Shown: piece after piece, positions 1 to 8,496 of the stretch
How positions within the stretch are numbered: position 1 is the first letter of the stretch
Layout: each line of letters opens with the position of its first letter
DNA from: an uncultured Eubacterium sp.
GTDB lineage: Bacteria; Bacillota; Clostridia; Lachnospirales; Lachnospiraceae
DNA: 54,349 nucleotides
Direction of reading: 5' to 3'
Assembly: GCA_910584345.1 (NCBI GenBank)
Contig: CAJTZX010000027.1
Span: 1-54,349 of the forward strand
Notes under the pieces: generated by a model
Seen by the model: the letters and a program-made list of their open reading frames with translations, nothing else
Database searches by the model: none
What the model was told of the DNA's origin: nothing
Made by a program: the position numbers and the translations under genes

Positions 1-124
1 CCGGCTTATACTGCACCAGCTCAATCACGGTCTTTCCGTCGTGCTCACTGTCCCCACATCCGGATAACAGCAGCGGAGCCGGCATCAGGCATGCCAGAAA
101 AAGACTAACTATTTTCTTTCTCAT
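1..124 (-). CDS. ABC sugar-binding lipoprotein, N-terminal part only
   Basis: Only the first 41 codons lie in the window; the gene runs off the left edge. The start is an ATG at 122-124, preceded by an AGGAG ribosome binding site. The protein opens with a short basic stretch (MRKK), a hydrophobic segment and a lipobox LLSGC with the lipidated cysteine at residue 23, so it is a type II signal peptide lipoprotein. The mature start contains KTVIELVQYKP, which resembles the first beta strand of extracellular solute-binding proteins (family 1) of carbohydrate ABC transporters. It is divergent from the AraC-type gene at 627, a common arrangement for a sugar uptake operon and its regulator. The lipoprotein call is firm; the substrate is unknown. 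Confidence 0.75.
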   Translation of the reverse strand, partial: MRKKIVSLFLACLMPAPLLLSGCGDSEHDGKTVIELVQYKP

Positions 125-626
125 TTCTTTTTCTCCTTTCCCTGTTATGTGCACAAACTAATACAAAAATCCATCAGCCATTACTTCTTCGTTAAGATTG
201 ATGCATCATTTTCCTACAGCCGCGCGAATCTGCATACACATTTCATAATTATTCAGTCGATGATATTGTACTTTATTGTGCATATTACATAAATGGAATA
301 ATCTAACGTTTTTATGTTATTTTCGATATAGAAAAATGATATATTTTATGTTATAATCAAAACTGCCTGAATCACATGTTCTAAATCAACAAAAAATCAA
401 ACCATAAACTAAAGTGTTTTATTTATTACTTTCGTAATATTCTTATTTAAAGTTCTGTTTTTACACGTTTTTACTTATTTTATATGAAAGGAACTGTAAG
501 TTTGTCATATTATTTGCATACAGTTTCTAAGGAACTATATGCAGATAACCTATGTCATTTGTATACAGTTCCTAACTACTATATGAAGATTGACTAAACT
601 ATTATAAAATAAAGGAGAAAACAGAT
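125..626. promoter_or_regulatory. Divergent intergenic region between lipoprotein and AraC gene
   Basis: An AT-rich spacer of about 500 bases without a coding ORF. It must hold the promoters of both divergent genes. I could not single out one convincing -35/-10 pair. The part nearest the AraC gene holds the repeated operator-like elements listed separately. The AraC gene has an AGGAG ribosome binding site at 613-617. Confidence 0.5.
516..589 (+). promoter_or_regulatory. Two tandem operator-like repeats upstream of AraC gene
   Basis: Two related elements lie at 516-545 and 561-589. Both read (G/A)TACAGTTyCTAA followed by ACTATATGmAGA, and both are preceded by GTCAT. The first is also a near-perfect palindrome: 516-542 pairs GCATA-AGTTTC with GGAACT-TATGC around a TAA centre. 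An extra half-site GGAACTGT lies at 490-497. Tandem sites next to the regulator start fit AraC-family binding sites. That the AraC protein binds here is inference. Confidence 0.5.
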
Positions 627-1550
627 ATGCGTAATGTAAAATATACTGATAGTGTAAATTTCCGCTGTCTGGAGCACTTAAGAGAAACATCTTTGGATAT
701 CAGTTTGATTCACGCAGGAAAGGAAGATTGTGAGCCTTCCCATATCTGTTCCGGGACACGGGACGAATATATTCTTCACTTTATTTTCTCAGGCAAAGGA
801 TTTTTCTCTCTAAAAAACGGTACCATTTATACATTATCTGAAGGACAGATGTTTTTAATACGTCCAGGAGAACCTGTTACCTATGGTTCAGACGCGATTA
901 ACCCATGGACATATGCCTGGATAGGGTTTCACGGCATCCGGGCTGATACGATTTTAAAACAATGTGGATTTTCCGCAAACACACGGGTGCTTCCTTCACC
1001 GGTCCGGCCTGAAATTGTTATGGATTGCATTCACAATATTTTAGACTGCAAATCACTTACCTTTGTGGATGATCTGCGCAGAGAAGCATGGATGCTTATG
1101 CTCTTTTCCAGACTTGTAGACAACCACGAAAAGCTCAGCCAGAAACGTGCTTCTGAAAACAGCAATTACGGTGCAAAGGCTTATGTAGAGCTTGCGATTG
1201 AACATATTAAATATTATTATAAAGACGGAATTAACGTATCGGATATTGCTGAACACCTTGGCATCAGCCGGGCATACTTAAACTGCGCATTTCAAAAAGA
1301 GCTTGGTATGTCCATACAAAAGTTTCTGATTGACTTTCGAATGCATAAGGCCGCAAACCTGCTGGTCAGTACGCCTGACGCAATCAAAGAGATTTCAAAT
1401 GCCATAGGTTATGAAGATCAACTGAATTTTTCGAAGGCCTTTAAGAAGAAATTTGGAATGAGTCCGAAAAATTATCGGCTGCACAAGGCCACAACGATTC
1501 TTTATACGGAAAAGCAGCTGACAGATCATAAAGAAGATTTTGTAGTATAG
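627..1550 (+). CDS. AraC-family transcriptional regulator
   Basis: A 307-residue protein with the usual two-part AraC layout. Residues about 30-110 form a cupin-like sensing domain (FSGKGFFSL, RPGEPVTY, WTYAWIGFHG), typical of regulators that sense sugars. Residues about 190-290 are the double helix-turn-helix domain: the first helix pair is in NVSDIAEHLGISRAYL, the second in IKEISNAIGYEDQLNFSKAF, ending in the family signature FGMSPKNYR. The ATG at 627 has AGGAG nine bases upstream. It is the only sizeable plus-strand gene in the window and is divergent from a sugar-binding lipoprotein gene, so it probably controls that uptake operon. The inducer is not known. Confidence 0.9.
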   Translation: MRNVKYTDSVNFRCLEHLRETSLDISLIHAGKEDCEPSHICSGTRDEYILHFIFSGKGFFSLKNGTIYTLSEGQMFLIRPGEPVTYGSDAINPWTYAWIGFHGIRADTILKQCGFSANTRVLPSPVRPEIVMDCIHNILDCKSLTFVDDLRREAWMLMLFSRLVDNHEKLSQKRASENSNYGAKAYVELAIEHIKYYYKDGINVSDIAEHLGISRAYLNCAFQKELGMSIQKFLIDFRMHKAANLLVSTPDAIKEISNAIGYEDQLNFSKAFKKKFGMSPKNYRLHKATTILYTEKQLTDHKEDFVV

Positions 1551-1630
1551 CAGTGTACCGCAGCTGCCGTAACCACTCAGATAATATAACCTGTTGCGTT
1601 ACCAAGCTGCGGTTGATTCAGGCACACTGC
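1550..1630. terminator. Nested stem-loop between convergent AraC and dapL genes
   Basis: Three nested paired arms fold this 81-base spacer: GCAGTGT (1550-1556) with ACACTGC (1624-1630), CCGCAGCT (1558-1565) with AGCTGCGG (1605-1612), and GTAAC (1569-1573) with GTTAC (1598-1602). It sits exactly between two convergent genes, which suggests a shared terminator. No clean T-run follows, so intrinsic termination is uncertain. Confidence 0.45.
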
Positions 1631-1670
1631 CATCGGCCTGCGGTTTTCAGAGCCGTATTTTCAGCAAAAC

Positions 1671-2885
1671 TTACAAATTTCTGATTCGCTCTAATGCTGC
1701 TACCGTATTTTCATAGCTGCCAAAAGCAGTCAGCCGAAAATACCCTTCTCCGCTTGGGCCAAAACCGGAGCCCGGTGTGCCTACTACATTTGCTTCTTCC
1801 AGTAGTTCGTCAAAAAACTCCCAGGAACTCATCTGTCCCGGAGTCTTTAACCAAATATAAGGCGCGTTCACTCCGCCATAAACTTCATAACCTGCTGCGG
1901 ACAAACCTTCTTTAATTACCGACGCATTTTTCATATAATAGGCTACCTGCTCTTTTAGCTGCGCCTGTCCCGCTTCGGAGTAGACAGCTTCGCCAGCACG
2001 CTGAATGATATATGGCGCTCCATTATATTTCGTCCCATGACGTCTCGCCCACATTGCATGTAAAGAAACACCGTTGCATGTTAACACTTTTGGCACGACC
2101 GTAAATCCCAGACGTACGCCTGTAAACCCTGCATTCTTTGAAAAGCTGCGAATCTCAATCGCACATCTGTCCGCTCCCATGCATTCGTATATGGAATGTG
2201 CGACATCCTCCTGTGTAATATATGCCTCATATGCTGCATCATAGATGATAACAGCGCCTTTTTCATTCGCATAGTCTACCCATTCCTGCAGCTTTGTTTT
2301 TGGAATCGTCGTTCCGGTAGGATTATTTGGTATACATAAATAAATTATATCCGGCGTTTCCTTTGGAAATTCGGGGATAAAATGATTCTCTCTTGTACAC
2401 GGCATATAGATGACATTGCTCCATGTCTGCGAATCACTGTCATAAACTCCGCATCTGCCTGCCATCACATTGGAATCCACATACACCGGATAGACCGGAT
2501 CTGTCACGGCTATTTTACAATTTACATCAAAAAGTTCCTGGATATTGCCGGAATCCGACTTTGCTCCGTCAGATACAAAGATTTCATCCTCGCTGATGCT
2601 GCAGCCTCTTTTTTTATAATCGTTTTCTGCAATTGCATGACGCAAAAATTCATGTCCAAGGTCAGGTGCATAACCATGAAATGACGCTGCATCTGCCATC
2701 TCATCGACTGCTTTATGCAACGCCTGAATAATTGCCGGAGCAATTGGCTGCGTAACATCTCCGATACCGAGCCGGATTACAGATTTATCCGGGTTTGCTT
2801 CCGTAAATGCCGCTACTTTTTTAGCAATTGTGCTAAAAAGATAACTGCCCGGAAGTTTTTGATAATTATCATTAATCTGATACAT
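1671..2885 (-). CDS. dapL: LL-diaminopimelate aminotransferase
   Basis: Converts tetrahydrodipicolinate to LL-diaminopimelate with glutamate as amino donor, a one-step branch of lysine and peptidoglycan precursor synthesis. The 404-residue length fits the family. The fold-type I PLP motifs are present: substrate-side NNPTGT at 187-192 and the PLP lysine K250 in SFSKNAGFTGVRLG. The N-terminus MYQINDNYQKLPGSYLF is characteristic of DapL. The gene follows dapF by 30 bases, and DapF uses the DapL product, so the two steps are co-transcribed. The operon above them also carries an ANTAR regulator and glnA, linking lysine/cell-wall supply to nitrogen status. Confidence 0.95.
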   Translation of the reverse strand: MYQINDNYQKLPGSYLFSTIAKKVAAFTEANPDKSVIRLGIGDVTQPIAPAIIQALHKAVDEMADAASFHGYAPDLGHEFLRHAIAENDYKKRGCSISEDEIFVSDGAKSDSGNIQELFDVNCKIAVTDPVYPVYVDSNVMAGRCGVYDSDSQTWSNVIYMPCTRENHFIPEFPKETPDIIYLCIPNNPTGTTIPKTKLQEWVDYANEKGAVIIYDAAYEAYITQEDVAHSIYECMGADRCAIEIRSFSKNAGFTGVRLGFTVVPKVLTCNGVSLHAMWARRHGTKYNGAPYIIQRAGEAVYSEAGQAQLKEQVAYYMKNASVIKEGLSAAGYEVYGGVNAPYIWLKTPGQMSSWEFFDELLEEANVVGTPGSGFGPSGEGYFRLTAFGSYENTVAALERIRNL

Positions 2886-2915
2886 CGTGTATCACTCCTT
2901 CCTTATACGATACGA

Positions 2916-3830
2916 TTACTGTAAAACATCTGGCAACATAATATCACCTTCAAATACGTGTTCTGCCGGCCCTGTCATATAAATCAGATCGGTGTCTTTC
3001 TCCCACTCGATCTTTAGATCTCCGCCCCGAAGCTTAACTGTTACCGCACGCTGCGTCAATTCATTTAAAATACATGCGACAGTAACCGCACATGCGCCTG
3101 TTCCACATGCAAGTGTTTCCCCTGAACCTCGTTCCCACACACGCATTTCTACCGTATTTTGATCGATCACTTTTACAAACTCGGTATTGACGCGGTTCGG
3201 AAAATATGGATGATGTTCGAATAAAGGTCCGATTTTTTCCAGAACTAATGTATCTGTATGATCTGTAAATACAACACAATGCGGGTTTCCCATGGATACG
3301 CAAGTCATTCGATATTCTATCCCTCCAACGGTAATCGGACAGTTGATGATCCGGGACAAGTCTTTTGACTGCGTATACATGACTGGTATTTTTTCAGGCT
3401 CCAGTTCCGGTTTTCCCATATTTACACGTACCATAGATACTTTATCAATAGATACTTTATCAATAACTACTTTATCAACAGATACTTTATTATCAGAAGA
3501 AACGCAAGGCACCAGCTGCGCATATTTAATGCCGGCTAATGTTTCTATACACATATCGGTACGGTCAATCATATGATGGTCATACACATATTTTGCTACA
3601 CACCGAATCGCATTTCCACACATTTCGCCTCTGGAACCGTCTGCATTGTACATTGCCATTTCAAAATCTGCCTTATTTGACGGCTTTATTAAAATCAGTC
3701 CGTCAGAACCGATGCCAAAATGCCTGTCACTGACAAATTTTGCTGTATCCTGCGGATGCGGCACTGTCTCTTCAAAACAATTGACATAAATATAGTCGTT
3801 TCCAATTCCATGCATTTTTGTAAACTTCAT
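2916..3830 (-). CDS. dapF: Diaminopimelate epimerase with an internal repeat insertion
   Basis: Interconverts LL- and meso-diaminopimelate without cofactor. The two catalytic cysteines are visible: C71 in GEMCGNAIRC and C242 in ETLACGTGAC. I place the start at the ATG at 3828-3830 (MKFTKMHGIGND), which is where the family normally begins; an in-frame ATG ten codons upstream (3860) would overlap the preceding gene, and GGAGG lies 11 bases before the chosen start. With this start the protein has 304 residues, somewhat longer than usual. The excess is an insertion at residues about 111-133 made of five-residue repeats of the type DKVSI, encoded by a 15-bp tandem repeat. It lies between the two catalytic half-domains' motifs, probably in a surface loop. 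Confidence 0.93.
   Translation of the reverse strand: MKFTKMHGIGNDYIYVNCFEETVPHPQDTAKFVSDRHFGIGSDGLILIKPSNKADFEMAMYNADGSRGEMCGNAIRCVAKYVYDHHMIDRTDMCIETLAGIKYAQLVPCVSSDNKVSVDKVVIDKVSIDKVSMVRVNMGKPELEPEKIPVMYTQSKDLSRIINCPITVGGIEYRMTCVSMGNPHCVVFTDHTDTLVLEKIGPLFEHHPYFPNRVNTEFVKVIDQNTVEMRVWERGSGETLACGTGACAVTVACILNELTQRAVTVKLRGGDLKIEWEKDTDLIYMTGPAEHVFEGDIMLPDVLQ
3436..3495. repeat. 15-bp tandem repeat inside dapF, four units
   Basis: Four units based on GATACTTTATCAATA start at 3436, 3451, 3466 and 3481. The first two are identical; the third and fourth are diverged. On the coding strand each unit encodes five residues (DKVSM, DKVSI, DKVVI, NKVSV), so copy-number change would keep the reading frame. 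Confidence 0.9.
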
Positions 3831-3849
3831 TCGCAATGAAACCTCCCTC

Positions 3850-4401
3850 TCACATTTCACTTCCTATCAAACTAATAATCATTTGTGCAGTCTCCGCTAA
3901 GCCAGTGCCATTTTCCATACTGCGTTTTTGCAGATACCGATGCGCCTCTTCTTCTGAAAAATGATTTCGTTCCATCAAAAGCAGCTTGGCCTGATTCATC
4001 GTACGCTTTTCCTGCTCCGACCGTATTTTTGGTTTCTGCTTTCGTTTTTTCTTTTTCCGCACAGACATTTCAGCCATCATGGCTACTGTCTGCAGCAGCT
4101 CATGCACTTTTAACGGCGTACCAAGCGTAACGATATCTTCTGTCTCCCGCTCCTGAATCTGGTTTTGAGAACCGATTAAAAGCATGTCAAAACGTGGCGC
4201 CAAATATTCGTACAACTCACTGTAAACCATATCTGACAGCCGATAGGTACAAATAATAATGCCACTGTCCAGATCATTTGCTGCCCGCAGCGCTTGTGCG
4301 CCGCTGCTGCAGACTGCATCTACCGTATAACCGCTTTTTAATAAAATACTGCGTACGTTTTTTGCATGTTCTATTTTCGGAAAAACTACTATGATATTCA
4401 T
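3850..4401 (-). CDS. ANTAR-domain RNA-binding regulator
   Basis: A 183-residue protein with an N-terminal receiver-like domain (residues about 1-110) and a C-terminal ANTAR domain (about 127-180: MNQAKLLLMERNHFSEEEAH). ANTAR domains bind paired hexaloop RNA hairpins and prevent transcription termination, often of nitrogen genes. The receiver part lacks the aspartate expected at the end of strand 3 (GIIICTYRLSD), so it is probably a pseudo-receiver not controlled by phosphorylation. A lysine-rich linker (KKKKRKQK) joins the domains. The gene lies 12 bases downstream of glnA and just before dapF, so it is likely cotranscribed with glutamine synthetase. Its RNA target was not found in the window. 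Confidence 0.85.
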   Translation of the reverse strand: MNIIVVFPKIEHAKNVRSILLKSGYTVDAVCSSGAQALRAANDLDSGIIICTYRLSDMVYSELYEYLAPRFDMLLIGSQNQIQERETEDIVTLGTPLKVHELLQTVAMMAEMSVRKKKKRKQKPKIRSEQEKRTMNQAKLLLMERNHFSEEEAHRYLQKRSMENGTGLAETAQMIISLIGSEM

Positions 4402-4413
4402 ACTGACCGCCGT

Positions 4414-5745
4414 CTATATTCTATATAAATAATGATTGATTTCCCAGTCTGTCACTGCCATACGAAATCTTTCCCATTCCTGTTTTTTCGCTTCGATATA
4501 TTCTTTGCTGATATGTGCGCCCAGCGTATCTAATACGAACGTATCCCGCTCCATTTCATGAAGCGCTTCCATCAGATCACCTGGAAGCAGCTTGCCGCCA
4601 ATCTTATTTCGCTCTTCCATATCCATATCATACACATTACAGCTCACAGCCTGCGGCGGCATCGTTTGATTCCGGATTCCATCCAATCCGGCCCTTAAAC
4701 ATAACGCCAGCATTAAATATGGATTCGCAGCCGAATCCGGACTTCGCAGCTCTACTCTCGTACCACTTCCTCTTACAGCCGGAATACGAATCAAAGACGT
4801 GCGGTTACTTAACGACCATGAAATAAAATTAGGCGCTTCATATCCGGGAATCAGCCGCTTATAAGAATTGACAAGCGGATTTGCAACTGCTGTCATACCT
4901 TTCATATGCTTTAACAATCCGCCAATGAAATAATAAGCCTCCCGGCTCAGCCCGCAGGCATCTGCGTCATCTGCAAAAATATTGACGCCGTTTTTCGATA
5001 ATGACAAATTCAAATGCATCCCGCAGCCATGTTCACCTGCTTTTGGCTTTGGCATAAAGCTGGCAAACATTCCATGTCGTTTTGCAATGGTCTTTACTGC
5101 CAGTTTAAATGTCATAATATGATCCGCTGTCCAAAGCGCCTCATCATATTTCAGATCAATCTCATGCTGACCGCTCGCACATTCATGATGGGACGCATCC
5201 ACAGCATAGCCCATTTCTTCCAACGTCAGCACCATATCCCGTCTGGCATTTTCTCCGGCATCCATTGGCCCAAGATCAAAAAAACCTGCCTGTTCATCAA
5301 TCTGCGTCGTCGGATGTCCATCATCATCGTACTGAAACAGGAAAAATTCACATTCCGGGCCTACTTCAAACGTATAACCCATTTCCTGCGCTTCCATAAC
5401 CGCCTTGCGCAAAATATAACGCGGATCACCCTCAAACGGCGTACCGTCTGCATGATAAATATCACAAATCAGACGTGCCACTTTCCCCTGCTGCGGACGC
5501 CATGGAAATATGGCAAACGTATCCAGATCCGGGTGCAGATATAAATCTGATTCCTCTGCCTTTGCAAATCCCTGAATGGAAGAGCCGTCAAACATACATT
5601 CGTTGTTGAGCGCCTTTACTAGCTGAGATTTGGTAATTGCAATATTTTTTAATGTACCAAATACATCGGTAAACTGGAGTCTGATAAATTCGATATCTTC
5701 TTCCTCCGCCAAATTCAGGATGTCTTGTTTTGTATAATGATTCAT
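4414..5745 (-). CDS. glnA: Glutamine synthetase, type I
   Basis: ATP-dependent condensation of ammonium and glutamate to glutamine. At 443 residues it matches the short GSI-alpha type of Firmicutes, which is feedback-regulated and not adenylylated. Recognisable blocks are FTDVFGTLKN, MFDGSSIQGFAKAEESD, the metal/ATP site VGPECEFFLF, HHECASGQHEID, GCGMHLNLSL, the glutamate loop NPLVNSYKRLIPGYEAP and SLSNRTSLIRIP. It starts 50 bases after the HisA-like gene ends and is followed at 12 bases by the ANTAR regulator. Together with gltB/gltD at 25-31 kb, the window holds the complete GS-GOGAT ammonium assimilation pair. Confidence 0.97.
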   Translation of the reverse strand: MNHYTKQDILNLAEEEDIEFIRLQFTDVFGTLKNIAITKSQLVKALNNECMFDGSSIQGFAKAEESDLYLHPDLDTFAIFPWRPQQGKVARLICDIYHADGTPFEGDPRYILRKAVMEAQEMGYTFEVGPECEFFLFQYDDDGHPTTQIDEQAGFFDLGPMDAGENARRDMVLTLEEMGYAVDASHHECASGQHEIDLKYDEALWTADHIMTFKLAVKTIAKRHGMFASFMPKPKAGEHGCGMHLNLSLSKNGVNIFADDADACGLSREAYYFIGGLLKHMKGMTAVANPLVNSYKRLIPGYEAPNFISWSLSNRTSLIRIPAVRGSGTRVELRSPDSAANPYLMLALCLRAGLDGIRNQTMPPQAVSCNVYDMDMEERNKIGGKLLPGDLMEALHEMERDTFVLDTLGAHISKEYIEAKKQEWERFRMAVTDWEINHYLYRI

Positions 5746-5795
5746 ATTCCAAGCCCTTTCTATTCCATACTTGTAACAGTTCAGATACCTATGAG

Positions 5796-6593
5796 TTATT
5801 TTGTGACCGATGTACTAGTTTTACGCACATACTCCAGCGCTTTTTCATAAGCCATTGTCCCGCCAAACAAATCCAATGCGCTTCCAATCGTAACATTCAG
5901 CCGGTTTTGCCCTTCTGTATAAAGGATATCCAGATCACGAAAACTGCCAACGCCTCCTGCATAAGTTACCGGAATCCTGCCCCAGCTTCCAAGCATTTTC
6001 ACAAGCTCTGTTTCAATACCGGACGCTTTTCCTTCCACATCCGCCGCATGAATCAAAAATTCATCCGCATATGCAGACAATTCATCCAGCAGAGTAATTG
6101 ACACAGACTCATCAGTAAATGTCTGCCAGCGGTCTGTCACGATAAAATAAGCTCCATCCTTCTTACGACAGCTCAAATCCAATACGAGACGATCTTTGCC
6201 CACGGTATCTTTCAGCTTTTGCAGACGATCATAATGAATCTTTCCATTTTGAAATACATACGAAGTAACAATGACATGACTGGCTCCCGCCTCCAAAAAC
6301 TCAACTGCGTTTTCCGGCGTAATACCGCCGCCAACCTGCATCCCTCCCGGATATGCCGAAAGCGCAGCAAATGCCTGCCTTTTGTCAGCATCATAATAAG
6401 CAGACCCCTGCGGATTCAGCAATATCATATGTCCGCCGCGTATACTGTCTTTTTGATAAAAGCGTGCATAAAACGCCGCATCCTGCTCTGCAACAAAATT
6501 CTCCTTTGCATGGTCATTATGATCCGATAAACTTGCACCTACGATCTGCTTTACTTTGCCATTATGAATATCTATACATGGGCGAAATTCCAT
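5796..6593 (-). CDS. Phosphoribosylformimino-AICAR-P isomerase, eukaryotic type
   Basis: A 265-residue (beta/alpha)8-barrel of the HisA family, catalysing the Amadori isomerisation ProFAR to PRFAR in histidine synthesis. The N-terminal aspartate D8 (PCIDIHNGK) and the second acidic residue D139 (LVLDLSCRKKDG) fit the catalytic pair; phosphate-binding glycines are QVGGGIT (86-92) and TYAGGVGS. The sequence looks like the fungal/plant HIS6 type rather than usual bacterial HisA, especially PCIDIHNGKVKQIVG and the DxSCRKKDG segment. No other histidine gene is adjacent. The last codons share a 30-bp sequence with a site near the IS630 remnant at 53.8 kb. Function is firm by family; the subtype is from memory. 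Confidence 0.85.
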   Translation of the reverse strand: MEFRPCIDIHNGKVKQIVGASLSDHNDHAKENFVAEQDAAFYARFYQKDSIRGGHMILLNPQGSAYYDADKRQAFAALSAYPGGMQVGGGITPENAVEFLEAGASHVIVTSYVFQNGKIHYDRLQKLKDTVGKDRLVLDLSCRKKDGAYFIVTDRWQTFTDESVSITLLDELSAYADEFLIHAADVEGKASGIETELVKMLGSWGRIPVTYAGGVGSFRDLDILYTEGQNRLNVTIGSALDLFGGTMAYEKALEYVRKTSTSVTK

Positions 6594-6718
6594 TGTTTTA
6601 CCTGCTTTCTTTTTTCGTATTTACAAATTCAAATACTATTATGTAAGAATACCATAATTTGTGATAAAAGAAAACAAAAAATTAGAATTCCAAATAAAAT
6701 AAAGCGTACATTACCGGT

Positions 6719-8428
6719 TCAAAACTGCAGTTTATCATATACCACTTTGCAGCTCTTTTTATAGCAAGCGATCGCATATTTATGAATTGTCTGGATACCC
6801 TCCTGCAATAAGACCGCTGCATATCCTTTCTCTTCTATCTGTCTCATCGCCTTATTACATGCTGTCTCAAACGCACCGTCCTGCGCATATTTTACTTCCA
6901 TCATGCATCCGGTCTTTTCAGATGGAATCCAAATCATAATATCTGTATACCCAATACCGGATTCCGCATTTGATTTTACAATCCAGCTTTCTTCTGCTCT
7001 TATCAAGCCAAGCAGCATTCCGTGGTAAAAATTCTCCTTCATTTCTTTTCTGACATAGGTATCCCGGATACTGATAGAATCGTCCATAAAACTGTTAAAT
7101 AACAACTGGAATGTCTCTCCATCGCCTTTTTTTACTGCCGTGCAGAATTTCTCCCACCGTCCTTTATCACGAACTGTCTTTGTTTCAAACCAATCCAGAA
7201 TTCTTTCCTCATAAATTTCTAAAATTTCCTTGTTAGGAATTACAAGCCTGTGAACCTTGCCGGCCGGCTCTCCAGCGTCCGTCAGATAACCCGTCGCAAA
7301 CAAAACGCTCCACAAGTATTTTTGTCTTTTCTGTAGTTCTCCGCTGTCTAAGTCGGAATATGTCAATCCTGAAATCAAAGGCTTCTCCACGTATTCACCG
7401 GAAATTAACGCCTCGATCTCTGCACGTGTAGTCTTATCAGAACCTTCCAGTATATCCTTTACAATACTGTTGCTGCTGCTATTTTCCCAATGGGATTCCA
7501 TCCCGGCATTTCTCGATTCACAAAATTTATCGCATTGATTCAGCACATCCCACGGGCAGTATACATACGTATTCCCAAACCGATATCCGTCATACCACTC
7601 TTTCATACATTCCAGCTTATCTTCCAAATCATAGTAGTCCAGCAGTTCTTTCACTTCCGCATCCGTGAATCCAAAATACTCTGCAAACCGGATATCCGAA
7701 ACTGTGCGTACTTTGAAGTTATTAAGACCCGTAAAAATGCTTTCTTTCGCAATCTGCAGGCAGCCTGTAATCACTGCAAACTCCAGATTCTCATTCGTCT
7801 TAAGCACCTGACTAAAAACAGAACGAACCAGATTTACCATCTGCGTATAATACCCATTATGATAAGCCTGATCCAAAGGCACATCATATTCGTCAATCAT
7901 TACAATCGTAGATATTCCGTAATGCTTATGCAAGAGCCTTGTCAGCAGTTTCAAGCTTCCATAAAGCTCTGCTGGTCTTTCCAAACGATTCTCCACCAGC
8001 CGTCCAAGCTTTGCCTTATCATATTGCATCAGTCTGTCGCTTTCCATAAGAAAATCGAACCTTGAAGCTTCTTCACTGACAACGGCACACATCGTTTCAT
8101 ATGCAGTTGAAAAATCCTGCCCGCCAACATCTTTCAGACTGATAGAAATAACCGGGTATTTTCCCATATGCAGTTCACATAATTCTTTTTCTTCGATAAT
8201 TTTAAGCCCTTCAAACAATGTGGCATCTGTACCGATCTCAAAAAATGCTTTCAGCATATCCATATTTAAGCTCTTGCCAAAACGCCTGGGACGCGTAAAA
8301 AGGTTGACACTGCCCCTCGTTCTTAGAAGCTCGCTGATAAATGCTGTTTTGTCCACATAGTAAAAACCTTTGGTTCTGATATTACGAAAAAATTCTTCTC
8401 CTATCGGCAGTTTTTTCTTTTCAGTCAT
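6719..8428 (-). CDS. AAA-ATPase-like protein with C-terminal PD-(D/E)XK nuclease domain
   Basis: A 569-residue protein of the abundant DUF1703-type family. The N-terminal part (about 1-280) is a P-loop ATPase: Walker A-like RPRRFGKSL at about 46-54 and Walker B STIVMIDEYDVPLD. The C-terminal part has the nuclease core, with the acidic residue in GIGYTDIMIWI and the ExK motif in MMEVKYAQDG. The start MTEKKKLPIGEEFFRNIR is the family's typical beginning and GAGGTG lies before the ATG. It stands alone between the glutamine/histidine genes and the wall operon. Biological role in this family is not established; a mobile or defence-related role is possible. Confidence 0.85.
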   Translation of the reverse strand: MTEKKKLPIGEEFFRNIRTKGFYYVDKTAFISELLRTRGSVNLFTRPRRFGKSLNMDMLKAFFEIGTDATLFEGLKIIEEKELCELHMGKYPVISISLKDVGGQDFSTAYETMCAVVSEEASRFDFLMESDRLMQYDKAKLGRLVENRLERPAELYGSLKLLTRLLHKHYGISTIVMIDEYDVPLDQAYHNGYYTQMVNLVRSVFSQVLKTNENLEFAVITGCLQIAKESIFTGLNNFKVRTVSDIRFAEYFGFTDAEVKELLDYYDLEDKLECMKEWYDGYRFGNTYVYCPWDVLNQCDKFCESRNAGMESHWENSSSNSIVKDILEGSDKTTRAEIEALISGEYVEKPLISGLTYSDLDSGELQKRQKYLWSVLFATGYLTDAGEPAGKVHRLVIPNKEILEIYEERILDWFETKTVRDKGRWEKFCTAVKKGDGETFQLLFNSFMDDSISIRDTYVRKEMKENFYHGMLLGLIRAEESWIVKSNAESGIGYTDIMIWIPSEKTGCMMEVKYAQDGAFETACNKAMRQIEEKGYAAVLLQEGIQTIHKYAIACYKKSCKVVYDKLQF

Positions 8429-8496
8429 CGTCTACACCTCTTTTCAGGTATCGGTTTTCTTCTATATTAACACGTATCAGCAGTTAACTCAATGCA

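Noticed and set aside
5014..5544. 176-codon plus-strand ORF inside glnA
   Set aside because: Lies fully antisense to glutamine synthetase; residue make-up (many H, F, R, I) is typical of a shadow frame.
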